Positions 19,201-27,982 of a stretch of DNA of 64,000 nt are shown in pieces. Source of the stretch: an uncultured Muribaculaceae bacterium (GTDB lineage: Bacteria > Bacteroidota > Bacteroidia > Bacteroidales > Muribaculaceae); the NCBI GenBank assembly GCA_944320595.1, contig CALUIB010000006.1, forward strand, positions 1 through 64,000, in the 5' to 3' direction. Positions within the stretch are counted from its first letter, which is position 1, and each line of letters begins with the position of its first letter. The translations under genes were made by a program, and so were the position numbers. The notes under the pieces are model-generated. The model was not told the DNA's origin. It searched no databases and saw only the letters and a program-made list of their open reading frames with translations.

Positions 19201-21668
19201 GTCATATCGGCCTCGGGTATCCATGTAGTGGCCTGCACCATATCGGTATTTGCCATATACACCTTTACCGGGATTCCAATCCTGTCGGCATCCATCGAGT
19301 TATCGACAACAAAGTTGAACGATTCCACTACGCCATCCTCCTTGCCAATCTCGCCGGGAGTATAAATATTGAGCGCAGCGGCATTGCTATTATACACGTC
19401 AAACAAGTAATAGCGATTGTAGCCTGCGACATCAGAGCCTATCTCAATGAAGTCGGCACTTCCCGCAGGCAGCACCTCCACTTCAATCACCTCCGATGCG
19501 TTGTCACCAGGAATTTCATCCTTGGCATACACCACTTCGGCATGCACGGTGACTGAGCCTTCAGCCTCGGGAGTCCAAGCCATTTCCACCGTCATCGTGG
19601 CACCAGTCTCAAGCGGTTCGTCCACACTGGCAGTTGCAAGCGTTGCGCCCAGCCCGTCTTTCAGCAGCACTTGGAAAGCATCGGCCACGTTTGCACCCTT
19701 GTTGCTTATTTCGGCTCTATATGTGTAGCTGTTACCTGCAACGGCATTTTTGGGACCTGACAGGCCAAGCATGGTCAAGTTATTGTCGGCTACTTCTTCA
19801 AGAGTAATGTCGGTGAGGTATGTATAATAGGTGCGAGGGTCGGAATAAATATAGAAACCTAAATTATATATACCATCTTCCTCTACCGAGAACGTGTATT
19901 CCATTACAGAGTAATCATACGACGACTCCGACTTCAATGACTCGTTTTCATAAAGCACTTTGGTCATATTCTCAACCTTTGTACCTTGTCCTATGAAAAC
20001 TTTCATTTTGGCCGTAGTTTGGGTCTTTATAGCAAATGTTCCCTTATAGTTCTTTCCTGCTTCAAGCTCAAAGTCGTGCGATATAAGCCAGTCGTCCGAT
20101 GGTGTTGTTGAATTGAAAGCATTGTTATATTGCATGCTGCCATACGAGTAGCCTTGTGTCCACGTGCGTCCGTCGCCGTCGGCATCAACCACAGTCCATG
20201 TTGCCACCTCTGCGGCATTGGCAAAGCTACAAGAATATGGCAGCTTGTTGCCTGGGCCGAGCACAGTTTCATCGCTTGTGGCAGTACCGCCTTCTCCTGC
20301 ACGGGTAGTGGCAGTGATTTGATATGTATATGTTGCCACATCCTTTATCCCGGCATCGGTGCAAGTGGGTTCGGCAAGGTCTTCACCAATCGTCAGGCCG
20401 TCGGGCTGGCGCACCACGTCGTAGGTGAGCGTTGAACGGTCATACCAGCCGCCATTGGCTCCCGTTGCAGGGGCAGACCATGTTATTACAGCCTCATCGG
20501 GATGTGCCTTGGTTATTGTAACACTTGCAGGAACACCCGGCACATCTTCGCCCACAAATACAGTGGTATCGGTCACCACGCCACGACCTACTTCGTTAAC
20601 AGCGGCCACCTCGTATGTTGCAAGCAATCCCGTTTCACCACTTATTTCATCAGTCCACGATGCGTCTTCTCCTGGTTTCATCCCGGTAAGCTGAGCCACA
20701 AGTTCGTCGTTGCGCCACACGTTCACGCTCTGTATCTGTTCAAGTGTTCCGCCACCAAACGCGGTGGTAGGGTTTACCCACCGCAGCTCGGCACGGCAAG
20801 CACCAGCAGGGTCGGGAGTGACTGAAAGATTTTCAACAGCCTGCGGAGTACCATCGGCCGAGGCCGTGAACGGCACATACAGTCCAGCTATCGATGCATC
20901 GCCCTGCGCCCCCATCGTAGATATAATTTGAGCAAGGCCGGTTTCAACATTTACCTTGCACAAGTATCCATCGCCTTCCAATGTGTTTGCCGCCCACCAC
21001 AGCGTCTTGTCGGTGTGGTCAAACTCCATTGAATTGTCGGTATTTGGTTGCAACCCAGTCTCGCCTATTATGGTTTCGCGGCCCGTCACCTTGTCGATTG
21101 CCGCCAAATTACCATACTTGGTGATGCCATACAACTGGCCACCATACGAACAAGCAAGCGTAAAGTAAAAATTGCCAAGATCGGTCACCTTCACTGCACT
21201 GGCAGTAGCAAGGTCGATGGTATAAAGCGCACTGCTACCCGGTGCCCCTTCGCCTCCCATCTGCCCCGATATGGCATAACACTTGCCAGTGGAATAGTCG
21301 ATAGTCATGTCGGCAATCTTGTTGGAAAAGCCTTCCAATGAACCAACCGACGTACTTTCACCAGTCTCAAGGTCGATGCGCAGCAATTCCTCGGCTTGCA
21401 CCGTGGTGATTGCATAGCCATTAGATGCCGCATAATAATAACCATCATAGTAAACCCCGGCACTGATGTACTGCGACCCGAAGTCTCGAACCTCCACAAA
21501 GCTGGTCATGCCCGGGAATGGGAAACTCACTATGCGGTTTGCAGTCTTCTGCTGGTCAAACAACAGAATGCCGTAAGCCGTCGGCGATGTCGCATGGGCA
21601 GGTACCCCCACCGCACACATCAAAGCCAACATACACACTCTGAAAAACAATTTTCTCATTCTTTTCAA
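16215..21668 (-). CDS. Large type IX-secreted multidomain adhesin-like protein
   Basis: This 1817-residue protein is probably exported by the Sec system and then by the type IX secretion system to the cell surface. Residues 1-26 are a signal peptide. A beta-propeller-like region (about 30-270) is followed by two fibronectin-III-like domains, a gingipain-type cleaved-adhesin jelly roll ending in Ser-Asp-Asp-Trp-Leu-Ile-Ser-His, and a CARDB-like domain. Carboxypeptidase-regulatory-like beta-sandwich repeats follow (Ile-Ser-Gly-Thr-Val-Thr-Asp-Gly-Glu-Gly-Gln-Pro-Leu and Val-Ser-Gly-Ile-Val-Ser-Thr), then a second jelly roll with Asp-Asp-Trp-Phe-Ile-Ser-Pro-Glu. The C-terminal 75 residues contain Tyr-Pro-Asn-Pro-Val and end in Arg-Lys-Val-Thr-Val-Val-Arg, a type A sorting signal. 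No catalytic domain is visible, so adhesion or surface structure is inferred. A possible -7 box (TAATTTTG on this strand) is at 21787-21794. Confidence 0.9.
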   Translation of the reverse strand: MKRMRKLFFRVCMLALMCAVGVPAHATSPTAYGILLFDQQKTANRIVSFPFPGMTSFVEVRDFGSQYISAGVYYDGYYYAASNGYAITTVQAEELLRIDLETGESTSVGSLEGFSNKIADMTIDYSTGKCYAISGQMGGEGAPGSSALYTIDLATASAVKVTDLGNFYFTLACSYGGQLYGITKYGNLAAIDKVTGRETIIGETGLQPNTDNSMEFDHTDKTLWWAANTLEGDGYLCKVNVETGLAQIISTMGAQGDASIAGLYVPFTASADGTPQAVENLSVTPDPAGACRAELRWVNPTTAFGGGTLEQIQSVNVWRNDELVAQLTGMKPGEDASWTDEISGETGLLATYEVAAVNEVGRGVVTDTTVFVGEDVPGVPASVTITKAHPDEAVITWSAPATGANGGWYDRSTLTYDVVRQPDGLTIGEDLAEPTCTDAGIKDVATYTYQITATTRAGEGGTATSDETVLGPGNKLPYSCSFANAAEVATWTVVDADGDGRTWTQGYSYGSMQYNNAFNSTTPSDDWLISHDFELEAGKNYKGTFAIKTQTTAKMKVFIGQGTKVENMTKVLYENESLKSESSYDYSVMEYTFSVEEDGIYNLGFYIYSDPRTYYTYLTDITLEEVADNNLTMLGLSGPKNAVAGNSYTYRAEISNKGANVADAFQVLLKDGLGATLATASVDEPLETGATMTVEMAWTPEAEGSVTVHAEVVYAKDEIPGDNASEVIEVEVLPAGSADFIEIGSDVAGYNRYYLFDVYNSNAAALNIYTPGEIGKEDGVVESFNFVVDNSMDADRIGIPVKVYMANTDMVQATTWIPEADMTLVYEGTLDIPAGTNEIKLELQKKFYFEQGKNLAILTVNDFPDRTYYNGITYPYYKTTEPGGTYYWGSSYTEFSFNTTTANYGNTNFGNKASVTLQMRCAGANISGTVTDGEGQPLVGAEVTIVERNITAVTDADGNYELKYVPDGDYTVTVTKQDYATVTREVSIANGANVTLDVDMVELHSYNVSGIVSTLDGKPLAGAAVSLTGYEDYATTTGDDGAFAFETVYASAEAYKLSVGKEWFATQVTDVAVVDADVETDSIKLEYLQYAPVNVSAAEGGDGDVAVAWQAASSVTTLRTDGGTLNGNLGISNGNEYTVIGTIYREPMALTSVSWYQTLAGGPHYYINVFVLALDAEGNPTSEVLYTEQVPAVDDQWNNYTLPDTVFAPNGCVVGLSYFNGYLGVGIDGGKDLSYPFREKTHVFAATYTNGEFDFIEDSGIHSNLMIRADGYRLADNGGKESLLAEGTTMPDFCSYQVWRVKSGDEANEAAWVSVDASEAANMTAADNLAGVQAGMYAYAVKTVYPDGTMSQATFSPLVAHNMYSSVVVNVKSNSEGEGATGAVVTLNGNTYAANYTAVVDGTGAAAFDNLIKDTYRLTISLAGYEGIDTTVDFTSDDSYNTDPYLLKEVIVAPENLKVELVNGSTSSVLFSWNTTDPIEEGFESCEDFEINPAGVVDWTYIDGDGLYTYGFGNASFTNMTEQMAYIAFNPSAVSPAQTDNQYLQPHAGAKFLASFVGANYTEDGQNDDWFISPELTFAGDFGFSFYAKSYFEGQDKFSVGYAIESDPATDDFVWLAENVAASRQDWVEYSYTIPAAAKHVAIRNVSTEQEGFILMIDDVKIGPMPAVARLRSASAVQMPAVAYEVFLDGQSMGETSEISWPFDDLAAGEHTAGVKSVYNSGESEMMTITFDTRTLGIDDVQGNMVNVYPNPVSDRLTVEGEYTRLLFTNMGGATVMMLDGKQSTVDVSSLPAGMYILTIIDDNAGTRATRKVTVVR

Positions 21669-21903
21669 TTTGTTTATATTAATAACCTAAAATCATGCTA
21701 CTTATCACAGCATCCAAAGCCATAAAAATCAAGCAATTACATTCTTTTACTATAACATATCTTTCTGTATTGACAGATTATCAGTGCAAAATTATTAAAA
21801 AATGTTGACATACACGTGCTTATATTAATCATATTGCACCTTTATATTTTATTTTGGCACTTATGCCATACACACACGCATATATCTGTGTGATTTAACA
21901 AAT

Positions 21904-21938
21904 AACAACAAAGGGCAGCAGAGCTGCCCTTTGTTGTT
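21904..21938 (-). terminator. Strong stem-loop terminator
   Basis: Sixteen perfect base pairs (21904-21919 with 21923-21938) close a three-base loop, about 40 bases beyond the stop of the minus-strand transglutaminase-like gene. The flanks are AU-rich on both sides, so it may act on both strands. The rest of 21669-21979 is AT-rich upstream sequence for the adhesin-like gene, without a gene. Confidence 0.8.
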
Positions 21939-21979
21939 ACAATTTTCTTAACGTATGGATACACTCCCCGTGAGTGGTA

Positions 21980-24634
21980 TCACAGCTTATGAATGACTTT
22001 TATCATCTGTTCACCTATGCCTATGGTATAGCCGTGAGAGCAGAATACCACCCGGTTGAACGTATCACCGATTATGAATATGGGCAATGTGCTGCCACGC
22101 AACTTCATCTGTTCACGCAACTGCCGCTGAATGGCACCATCGGTGTCGATGCCGTAAGTGATAGTCGATGGCAATCCAGGGAATTCATCGGGATTGAACT
22201 TGCGGTATTGCTCCTCGCTCGGGAACAATAACACCATGCTGCGCCCCCATTGTTCAAACGCCTTGCTCATGGCGGCAATATCCTTCAGTGCATGGTTGGT
22301 AGGCTCCTGCCCCACTCCAAGTACGCCAACCACAAAGTAACCGCGTCCCGTGGTAGAAAGAATCGACCGTGGCAAATCGCCTCCGATGGGCATATAAGTC
22401 GATTCAGAATCGAAACTGCCTATCACCTGCACCTCGTCGCGGCTCTCGCGCATCACAAGTTCCACATTGGTAGTCTTTCCCGGCTCGATGGTGAAAAATT
22501 CCAAGTGCGAAAGCACCCCGCCATTAGCAAGCCGTGTACCGCTTACCATCAAGTAGTTGCCTGCATCGAGCGTAAGCCCGCCTTTTAACAGTTGCGACCA
22601 CTTGGCACTCTCGGCATATCCCAGCAAGTTCAAGCGACCGTCATCGGTAATACGCGAAATAGTGAAATGGTCGTAATACTTGGGGTCGTCAAGCACCTTA
22701 GTGGCCTTGTAACGAGCTACAAGGCGGCCTGTCTTGGCCGTGCTTTGTTCCACGAGCTCAAAGTCAACATCGGTAGCACCGTTGTCGCCCATCAACTGCA
22801 CCTTACCTGTCACATCGTCGATACGGGCAGGCAACCCCATGGCACGAGCCATTGCCACGAAGAATATGTCGCGGCTGTGGCGGTCGGCCACACGCGACTT
22901 CCACACGCCTATTGGCGTGATAGGCGCACCGCCAAGGTTGCACTGTGGGTCGATGGCAATGCTGTCGGCAACCCATGCCACAAGCCGCATGGGGTCGGCA
23001 CGGAAACCATCCTGCATATCTTCGGAAACAACCGACTGTAGGAATGCCTTATACGGCGTAATCATCTCGTTGCTCACACGTGGGCAGCGCACATACCGGC
23101 TGAAAACCTCGTCGCCGTAGCCATCGAGGTGGCGTGAGTTAAGCAAATGGTCGTTAAGCACTGCAAGGCTCACGTCGTGCAAGTCCTTTTCGGCAACACC
23201 TTGCAGCAAGTCAATGCCTGCCGCTTTCTTCTCGTCAGTGTCGAGCGATGCAAGGAACTCGGCCAGCACTTGATGGTTGCCGCGTGATTCCACCATAATG
23301 CCGGCAACGGCATCAACAGGCTCAAGGCCATGCTCACGGGCAAACTTCTTGCCCATTTCACGTGTATAGAAAGTGGCTTCATAAGCACGGCGAATTGAAT
23401 CCTCAAGCGCAAAACGGCGGTCGTTCTCGGCACGCTGCTCAGCGGTTACTTCGGGCAAGTTGGCACCTTCGGCCGGCGGCACTATGTCAAGGTCAAGCCC
23501 GTAAGTCTCGCCTGCCACCTTGTCGAGTGCTATGTTCAACACGCTGTCACGGCCAAACGACACACGGGCATACCCGAAACGTCCGCCATGCGAAGCCCAC
23601 ACCACCATGTCGCCCTTTCCGGCTGTAAGGAACGTCTTGCCGTCGGCATCGGTGTCCTTGGTAGCTACCGAATAAAATTCTCCATAGTTGTAAACCTTAA
23701 ATTCCACCTTGGCTCCAGCCACCGGGCGGCCTGCGGTGTCGGTCACATTCACGTTGGCACGTGCCGTTGGCGCGTAATTGTCTATCACATTAATTTCGGT
23801 ATATCGCGGAGTGCGGTACATCACCTCCTCGGGTCCCATGTAACGGCCAAACACCTTTGTGTGCATGAGCATACCGCGCGATGCAGGAGCATTGAACCAC
23901 GCAAGGTTAAGCACTGGCTCGGGCTCACAGGCTCCTAAGAAGTACCACTTGCCATCAACCCATGCCTCAACCCATGCATGGTTGTTGTCGGTGTGTGCCC
24001 AGCGCGGCGTGTAAACCTGCCGTGCGGGTATTCCCACCGACCTAAGGGCCGAAACTGTAAAAGTCGATTCCTCGCCGCAACGCCCGTATGCCGTCTTAAC
24101 CGAGGCCAACGGGCTGCTTGTACGTGCATCGGTGGGGCGGTAAGTCACTTTCTCGTGACACCAATGGTTAACTTCAAGCACGGCGTCACGCATTGAAAGC
24201 CCCTGCACTCGCTCCTTTAGTTCGGCATAGAACACCATGCGGCACGAGTCCAAATCCTCGTTGTTAACACGCACTGGCAGCACAAAGTGGCGGAACTCGC
24301 GCTCAGGAACGGTCTTGCCCCACGGCATCTCCTGCCGTGCCTGCAACGAGCAGTCGATGTTTTCAAGAAAATAATCTACCGAATGGTCGGCAATGTCGGC
24401 CATTGGCATATAAGCATACAGGAACTTCAACGCCTCGCGCTGCTCGGTGGAAATCTCCATCATGTCGATAACGTCGAAAAACTGCTTGCAAGGCACCGTG
24501 TCGCGCCGTGCCGCAAAGTCGGCCTCAACGGTGGCACGCTCCTGGCTATCGCCAATAAAATGATTGCCGCCGCACGAAGTGCACAATGCCAACGAAAGTG
24601 ACGCGGCTGCAAAAAAATAGGTGAAGGTTTTCAT
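21980..24634 (-). CDS. Transglutaminase-like lipoprotein with C-terminal thioredoxin-like fold
   Basis: This 884-residue protein has a lipoprotein signal ending in Leu-Cys-Thr-Ser-Cys (about residue 21), so it is membrane-anchored outside the cytoplasm. The transglutaminase core is at about 135-235: Gly-Arg-Cys-Gly-Glu-Glu-Ser carries the nucleophilic Cys, and Asn-Asn-His-Ala-Trp-Val-Glu-Ala-Trp-Val-Asp carries the His. A carboxypeptidase-like beta-sandwich follows. A middle region is also a transglutaminase-like segment (Asp-Ile-Phe-Phe-Val-Ala-Met-Ala-Arg-Ala-Met-Gly-Leu-Pro-Ala-Arg) without an obvious catalytic Cys. The last 120 residues look like a thioredoxin fold with Thr-Leu-Pro-Ile-Phe-Ile-Ile-Gly-Asp but no CxxC. 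Such enzymes often act as peptidases rather than cross-linkers; the substrate is unknown. Confidence 0.85.
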   Translation of the reverse strand: MKTFTYFFAAASLSLALCTSCGGNHFIGDSQERATVEADFAARRDTVPCKQFFDVIDMMEISTEQREALKFLYAYMPMADIADHSVDYFLENIDCSLQARQEMPWGKTVPEREFRHFVLPVRVNNEDLDSCRMVFYAELKERVQGLSMRDAVLEVNHWCHEKVTYRPTDARTSSPLASVKTAYGRCGEESTFTVSALRSVGIPARQVYTPRWAHTDNNHAWVEAWVDGKWYFLGACEPEPVLNLAWFNAPASRGMLMHTKVFGRYMGPEEVMYRTPRYTEINVIDNYAPTARANVNVTDTAGRPVAGAKVEFKVYNYGEFYSVATKDTDADGKTFLTAGKGDMVVWASHGGRFGYARVSFGRDSVLNIALDKVAGETYGLDLDIVPPAEGANLPEVTAEQRAENDRRFALEDSIRRAYEATFYTREMGKKFAREHGLEPVDAVAGIMVESRGNHQVLAEFLASLDTDEKKAAGIDLLQGVAEKDLHDVSLAVLNDHLLNSRHLDGYGDEVFSRYVRCPRVSNEMITPYKAFLQSVVSEDMQDGFRADPMRLVAWVADSIAIDPQCNLGGAPITPIGVWKSRVADRHSRDIFFVAMARAMGLPARIDDVTGKVQLMGDNGATDVDFELVEQSTAKTGRLVARYKATKVLDDPKYYDHFTISRITDDGRLNLLGYAESAKWSQLLKGGLTLDAGNYLMVSGTRLANGGVLSHLEFFTIEPGKTTNVELVMRESRDEVQVIGSFDSESTYMPIGGDLPRSILSTTGRGYFVVGVLGVGQEPTNHALKDIAAMSKAFEQWGRSMVLLFPSEEQYRKFNPDEFPGLPSTITYGIDTDGAIQRQLREQMKLRGSTLPIFIIGDTFNRVVFCSHGYTIGIGEQMIKVIHKL

Positions 24635-24729
24635 AAATTATAACAAGGTATTAATTTGCCTACGAAGATAGCGTTTTTTATGCGATTATACGAAACTACG
24701 GCACCATAATTTGCCCACCGCCTCGGCAG

Positions 24730-25089
24730 TCAGCGGTCGAAACGTATAGAGTCGAGCGCACCCTTGATGCGTAGCAATTGGTCGCGTATGCCACGCAGGC
24801 GGTCAATCACCTCAACCCGTTTCGACACATTGTTGCGATTTCGGTTTATCTCGGCACGGGCGGCATCGATTTTCATACCTTTCTCTTTCACAAGGTAATG
24901 CACCAAGCGTACGTTCTCGATGTCGTGCGGCGTGTAATAGCGCGTGTTGCCGTCGCTGCGCTTGGGGCGTATTATGCTAAACTCCCGTTCCCAGTAGCGC
25001 AACGTGGTGATAGGCAAGTGCAGCATCTCGGCCACCTCTCCTATCTTGTAATATTTTTTTGTCAAGTCGTTATTTTCAGGCACAGGCAT
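24730..25089 (-). CDS. MerR-family transcriptional regulator
   Basis: This 119-residue protein has the MerR winged-helix domain at about 11-80 (Tyr-Lys-Ile-Gly-Glu-Val-Ala-Glu-Met-Leu and Thr-Leu-Arg-Tyr-Trp-Glu-Arg-Glu-Phe) and a short C-terminal helix for dimerisation. There is no effector domain and no cysteine for metal sensing. The length and the Arg-Tyr-Tyr-Thr-Pro segment match the small MerR proteins found in most Bacteroidales, whose target is not obvious. CAAAAATA at 25112-25119 gives TATTTTTG on this strand, a likely -7 box overlapping the alaS promoter region. Confidence 0.9.
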   Translation of the reverse strand: MPVPENNDLTKKYYKIGEVAEMLHLPITTLRYWEREFSIIRPKRSDGNTRYYTPHDIENVRLVHYLVKEKGMKIDAARAEINRNRNNVSKRVEVIDRLRGIRDQLLRIKGALDSIRFDR

Positions 25090-25108
25090 TATGGAATTGC
25101 TTTATATA

Positions 25109-25139
25109 TTGCAAAAATACGAATAATGGAGTAATTTTG
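25109..25139 (+). promoter_or_regulatory. Promoter of alaS
   Basis: TTG at 25109-25111, a 20-base spacer, and TAATTTTG at 25132-25139 fit the consensus. The resulting leader is about 120 bases and contains the nested stems described at 25162-25230. Confidence 0.68.
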
Positions 25140-25161
25140 TGGGTTGATTTAGGGAAAAGTA

Positions 25162-25230
25162 TGGCACAAGGGGCATAAGATGCGGCGCATCAAGCCATTG
25201 CACCCGTTTATGCCGATAATTATTGTGCCA
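25162..25230 (+). ncRNA. Candidate structured leader of alaS
   Basis: Three nested pairings occur within the alaS 5' leader: 25162-25169 with 25223-25230 (eight pairs), 25172-25178 with 25208-25214 (seven pairs), and an apical hairpin 25179-25183 with 25187-25191 (five pairs, GGC loop). All pairs are Watson-Crick. This looks like a folded cis-acting leader, but it matches no riboswitch class I know, and no terminator-like U-run follows it. Confidence 0.5.
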
Positions 25231-25268
25231 CAACGACACGAAAATATAAATTCACATATTATACACGT

Positions 25269-27893
25269 ATGCTTACAGCAAAGGAAATAAGGGAATCGTT
25301 CAAAGATTTTTTCCGCAGCAAGGGCCACACCATAGTGCCTTCTGCTCCGATGGTGATTAAAGACGACCCGACATTGATGTTCACCAATGCCGGTATGAAC
25401 CAGTTCAAAGATATTATTTTGGGGAACGTGACCCCTAAATTCCGCCGGGCGGCCGACTCGCAAAAGTGCCTGCGCGTGAGCGGAAAGCACAACGACCTTG
25501 AAGAAGTGGGACTCGACACCTACCATCACACCATGTTTGAGATGCTTGGCAACTGGTCGTTTGGCGATTACTTCAAGAAGGAAGCCATAGACTGGGCTTG
25601 GGAATACCTCGTTGACGTGCTCAAGCTCAACCCCGACAGGTTGTATGCCACGGTATTCGAGGGATATGCTCCCGAGGGGCTGGAACGCGACGACGAGGCA
25701 GCATCTTACTGGGAAGCCCACTTGCCCAAGGACCACATAATCGACGGCAACCGCCACGACAACTTTTGGGAAATGGGTGAAACTGGCCCGTGCGGCCCAT
25801 GCTCTGAAATCCACATCGATTTGCGTAGCGACGAGGAACGTCAGCAGGTGCCAGGCCGCGACCTTGTGAACCAAAGCAACCCACTCGTGATAGAAATATG
25901 GAACCTTGTGTTCATGCAATACAACCGCAAGGCCGATGGCTCGCTCGAACCGCTGCCGGCAAAAGTCATCGACACCGGCATGGGATTTGAACGTCTGTGC
26001 ATGGCATTACAGGGCAAGAAGTCGAACTACGACACCGACGTGTTTACACCGCTAATCCACAAGGTGAGCGAAATCGCCGGTATGGAGTATGGCAAAGACC
26101 CGAAAGTGGATGTGGCAATGCGCGTAATTGCCGACCACGTGCGCACAATAGCATTCTCCATCGCCGACTCGCAGCTGCCATCCAACGCCAAGGCTGGATA
26201 CGTAATACGCCGCATCTTGCGCCGTGCCGTGCGCTACGGCTACACTTTCCTTGGCTTGAAGACGGCATTCATGTACAAGCTAATCGACACGCTCGACGAG
26301 TCGATGGGCGAGGCTTATCCCGAACTGCCGCAGCAAAGCGAATTGATAAAGCGCGTCATCAAAGAGGAAGAGGAGGCATTCTTGCGCACACTTGAAACTG
26401 GCATGCGCCTCATCAACAAGGTTATTGCCGACACCAAGGCCGCAGGCAAGACGGTGGTGAGCGGACGCGATGCCTTCGTGCTGTATGACACCTACGGGTT
26501 CCCCCTCGATCTCACCGAATTGATATTGAAGGAGAATGGCCTGACGGTTGACACCAACGAATTCCACGTGGAAATGGAGAAACAGAAACAACGCGCCCGC
26601 AACGCCGCTGCAGTGGAAACTACCGACTGGGTGGTGCTGCGCGACGGTGAATGCGAATTTGTGGGATACGACGTGGAAGAAATTGAAACCGAAATTTTGC
26701 GTTATCGCAAGGTCAAGCAAAAAAATTATGAATTTTACCAAATAGTCCTCGCCCGCACCCCGTTCTATGCCGAAATGGGCGGACAGGTGGGCGATACCGG
26801 CAAACTTGTCAACGGCGATGAAGTAATTGAAATCACCGACACCAAGCGAGAAAACAATCTTCCCGTACACATTGCCAAGAAATTGCCTGCCGACGTAACT
26901 GCAACATTCACCGCCGCTATCGACAAGGAGGCTCGCTTGGCCATAAGCTGCAACCACACCGCCACGCACTTGCTGCACGAGGCACTGCGCGAGGTGCTGG
27001 GAACACACGTGGAGCAAAAAGGCTCGTATGTGTGTGCCGGGTTTCTGCGTTTCGACTTCTCGCACTTCCAAAAGATGACCAGCGAGGAAATTCGCCGCGT
27101 GGAACAATTAGTGAACCGCAAAGTGCGCATGGCCATCGACCGCTGCGAATACCGCCACTTGCCCATCGCCGAGGCAAAGGCAATGGGTGCCATGGCCCTC
27201 TTCGGCGAGAAATACGGCGACGATGTGCGCGTAATCAAGTATGGCGACTCTATTGAGCTGTGCGGCGGCACACACGTGAAGAATACTGGCAACATAGGCA
27301 TGGTGAAGATAATATCCGAGAGCAGCATCGCCGCAGGAATCCGCCGCATCGAGGCCATATCGGCTACAGGCGTTGAAAAGGCCATGTATGAGTTCCAAGA
27401 CAGCATGGTGCAAATACGCGCACTGCTCAACAACACGCCAAACGTAATTGCGGCTGTGCAGCGTTCGATTGCCGAAAACGCCGGGCTGCGCAAACAGGCC
27501 GAGGAGTTCATGCAGGAACGCATAGCAAGTGTGAAGAAGGACGTTATGGCACATGCCAAGGTGGTACACGGCGTGACCGTTGTCACTTGTTTCGGTCCAA
27601 GACTTGCCGAGGTGGTGAAAGGCGTGGCATTTGCCTTGAAGGGCGAAAACCCGAGCGACTTCATATTCGTTGCCGCTACGCACGAAGGCGAAAAGCCCAT
27701 GCTGACCGTTACCATAAGCGACAACCTTGTGAAAGACGGACTTAACGCATCTACCGTAGTGCGCGAGGCTGCCAAGCTGATACATGGCGGCGGCGGCGGA
27801 CAGCCCCACTTCGCACAAGCAGGCGGCAAGAGCATCGAAGGCTTGTCGGCTGCATTCGACAAGATGCTCAAACTGCTGAATGCGAAAGAATAA
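25269..27893 (+). CDS. alaS: Alanyl-tRNA synthetase
   Basis: AlaRS charges tRNA-Ala and edits misacylated Ser or Gly. The 874-residue protein is full length: catalytic domain with [10 protein letters not shown], and tRNA-recognition domain. The editing domain carries His-Thr-Ala-Thr-His (zinc ligands) and Leu-Cys-Gly-Gly-Thr-His. The C-terminal C-Ala domain ends with the Gly-Gly-Gly-Gly-Gln-Pro segment. The gene has its own promoter and a structured leader, and ends at a shared terminator. Confidence 0.98.
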   Translation: MLTAKEIRESFKDFFRSKGHTIVPSAPMVIKDDPTLMFTNAGMNQFKDIILGNVTPKFRRAADSQKCLRVSGKHNDLEEVGLDTYHHTMFEMLGNWSFGDYFKKEAIDWAWEYLVDVLKLNPDRLYATVFEGYAPEGLERDDEAASYWEAHLPKDHIIDGNRHDNFWEMGETGPCGPCSEIHIDLRSDEERQQVPGRDLVNQSNPLVIEIWNLVFMQYNRKADGSLEPLPAKVIDTGMGFERLCMALQGKKSNYDTDVFTPLIHKVSEIAGMEYGKDPKVDVAMRVIADHVRTIAFSIADSQLPSNAKAGYVIRRILRRAVRYGYTFLGLKTAFMYKLIDTLDESMGEAYPELPQQSELIKRVIKEEEEAFLRTLETGMRLINKVIADTKAAGKTVVSGRDAFVLYDTYGFPLDLTELILKENGLTVDTNEFHVEMEKQKQRARNAAAVETTDWVVLRDGECEFVGYDVEEIETEILRYRKVKQKNYEFYQIVLARTPFYAEMGGQVGDTGKLVNGDEVIEITDTKRENNLPVHIAKKLPADVTATFTAAIDKEARLAISCNHTATHLLHEALREVLGTHVEQKGSYVCAGFLRFDFSHFQKMTSEEIRRVEQLVNRKVRMAIDRCEYRHLPIAEAKAMGAMALFGEKYGDDVRVIKYGDSIELCGGTHVKNTGNIGMVKIISESSIAAGIRRIEAISATGVEKAMYEFQDSMVQIRALLNNTPNVIAAVQRSIAENAGLRKQAEEFMQERIASVKKDVMAHAKVVHGVTVVTCFGPRLAEVVKGVAFALKGENPSDFIFVAATHEGEKPMLTVTISDNLVKDGLNASTVVREAAKLIHGGGGGQPHFAQAGGKSIEGLSAAFDKMLKLLNAKE

Positions 27894-27910
27894 CCTACGC
27901 ATACACAACA

Positions 27911-27966
27911 ATAAAAATAAGCATCGGCCTCTGGATCTATTCCTTGAGGCCGACGCTTATTTTTAT
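27911..27966. terminator. Bidirectional terminator between alaS and the FtsZ-CTD-like gene
   Basis: An A-tract/T-tract flanked stem: 27911-27922 pairs with 27955-27966, and 27924-27931 pairs with 27946-27953, with a single A-C mismatch between. The U-run exists on both strands, which suits two convergent genes. Confidence 0.9.
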
Positions 27967-27982
27967 GCCTTGATAGGAATTC

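Noticed and set aside
17883-19556. A 557-codon open frame on the plus strand inside the large adhesin-like gene
   Set aside because: It is antisense to a continuous, well-recognised coding region and shows no domain.
25140-25268. T-box leader for alaS
   Set aside because: There is no T-box consensus sequence and no anti-terminator/terminator pair, and T-boxes are not expected in Bacteroidales.
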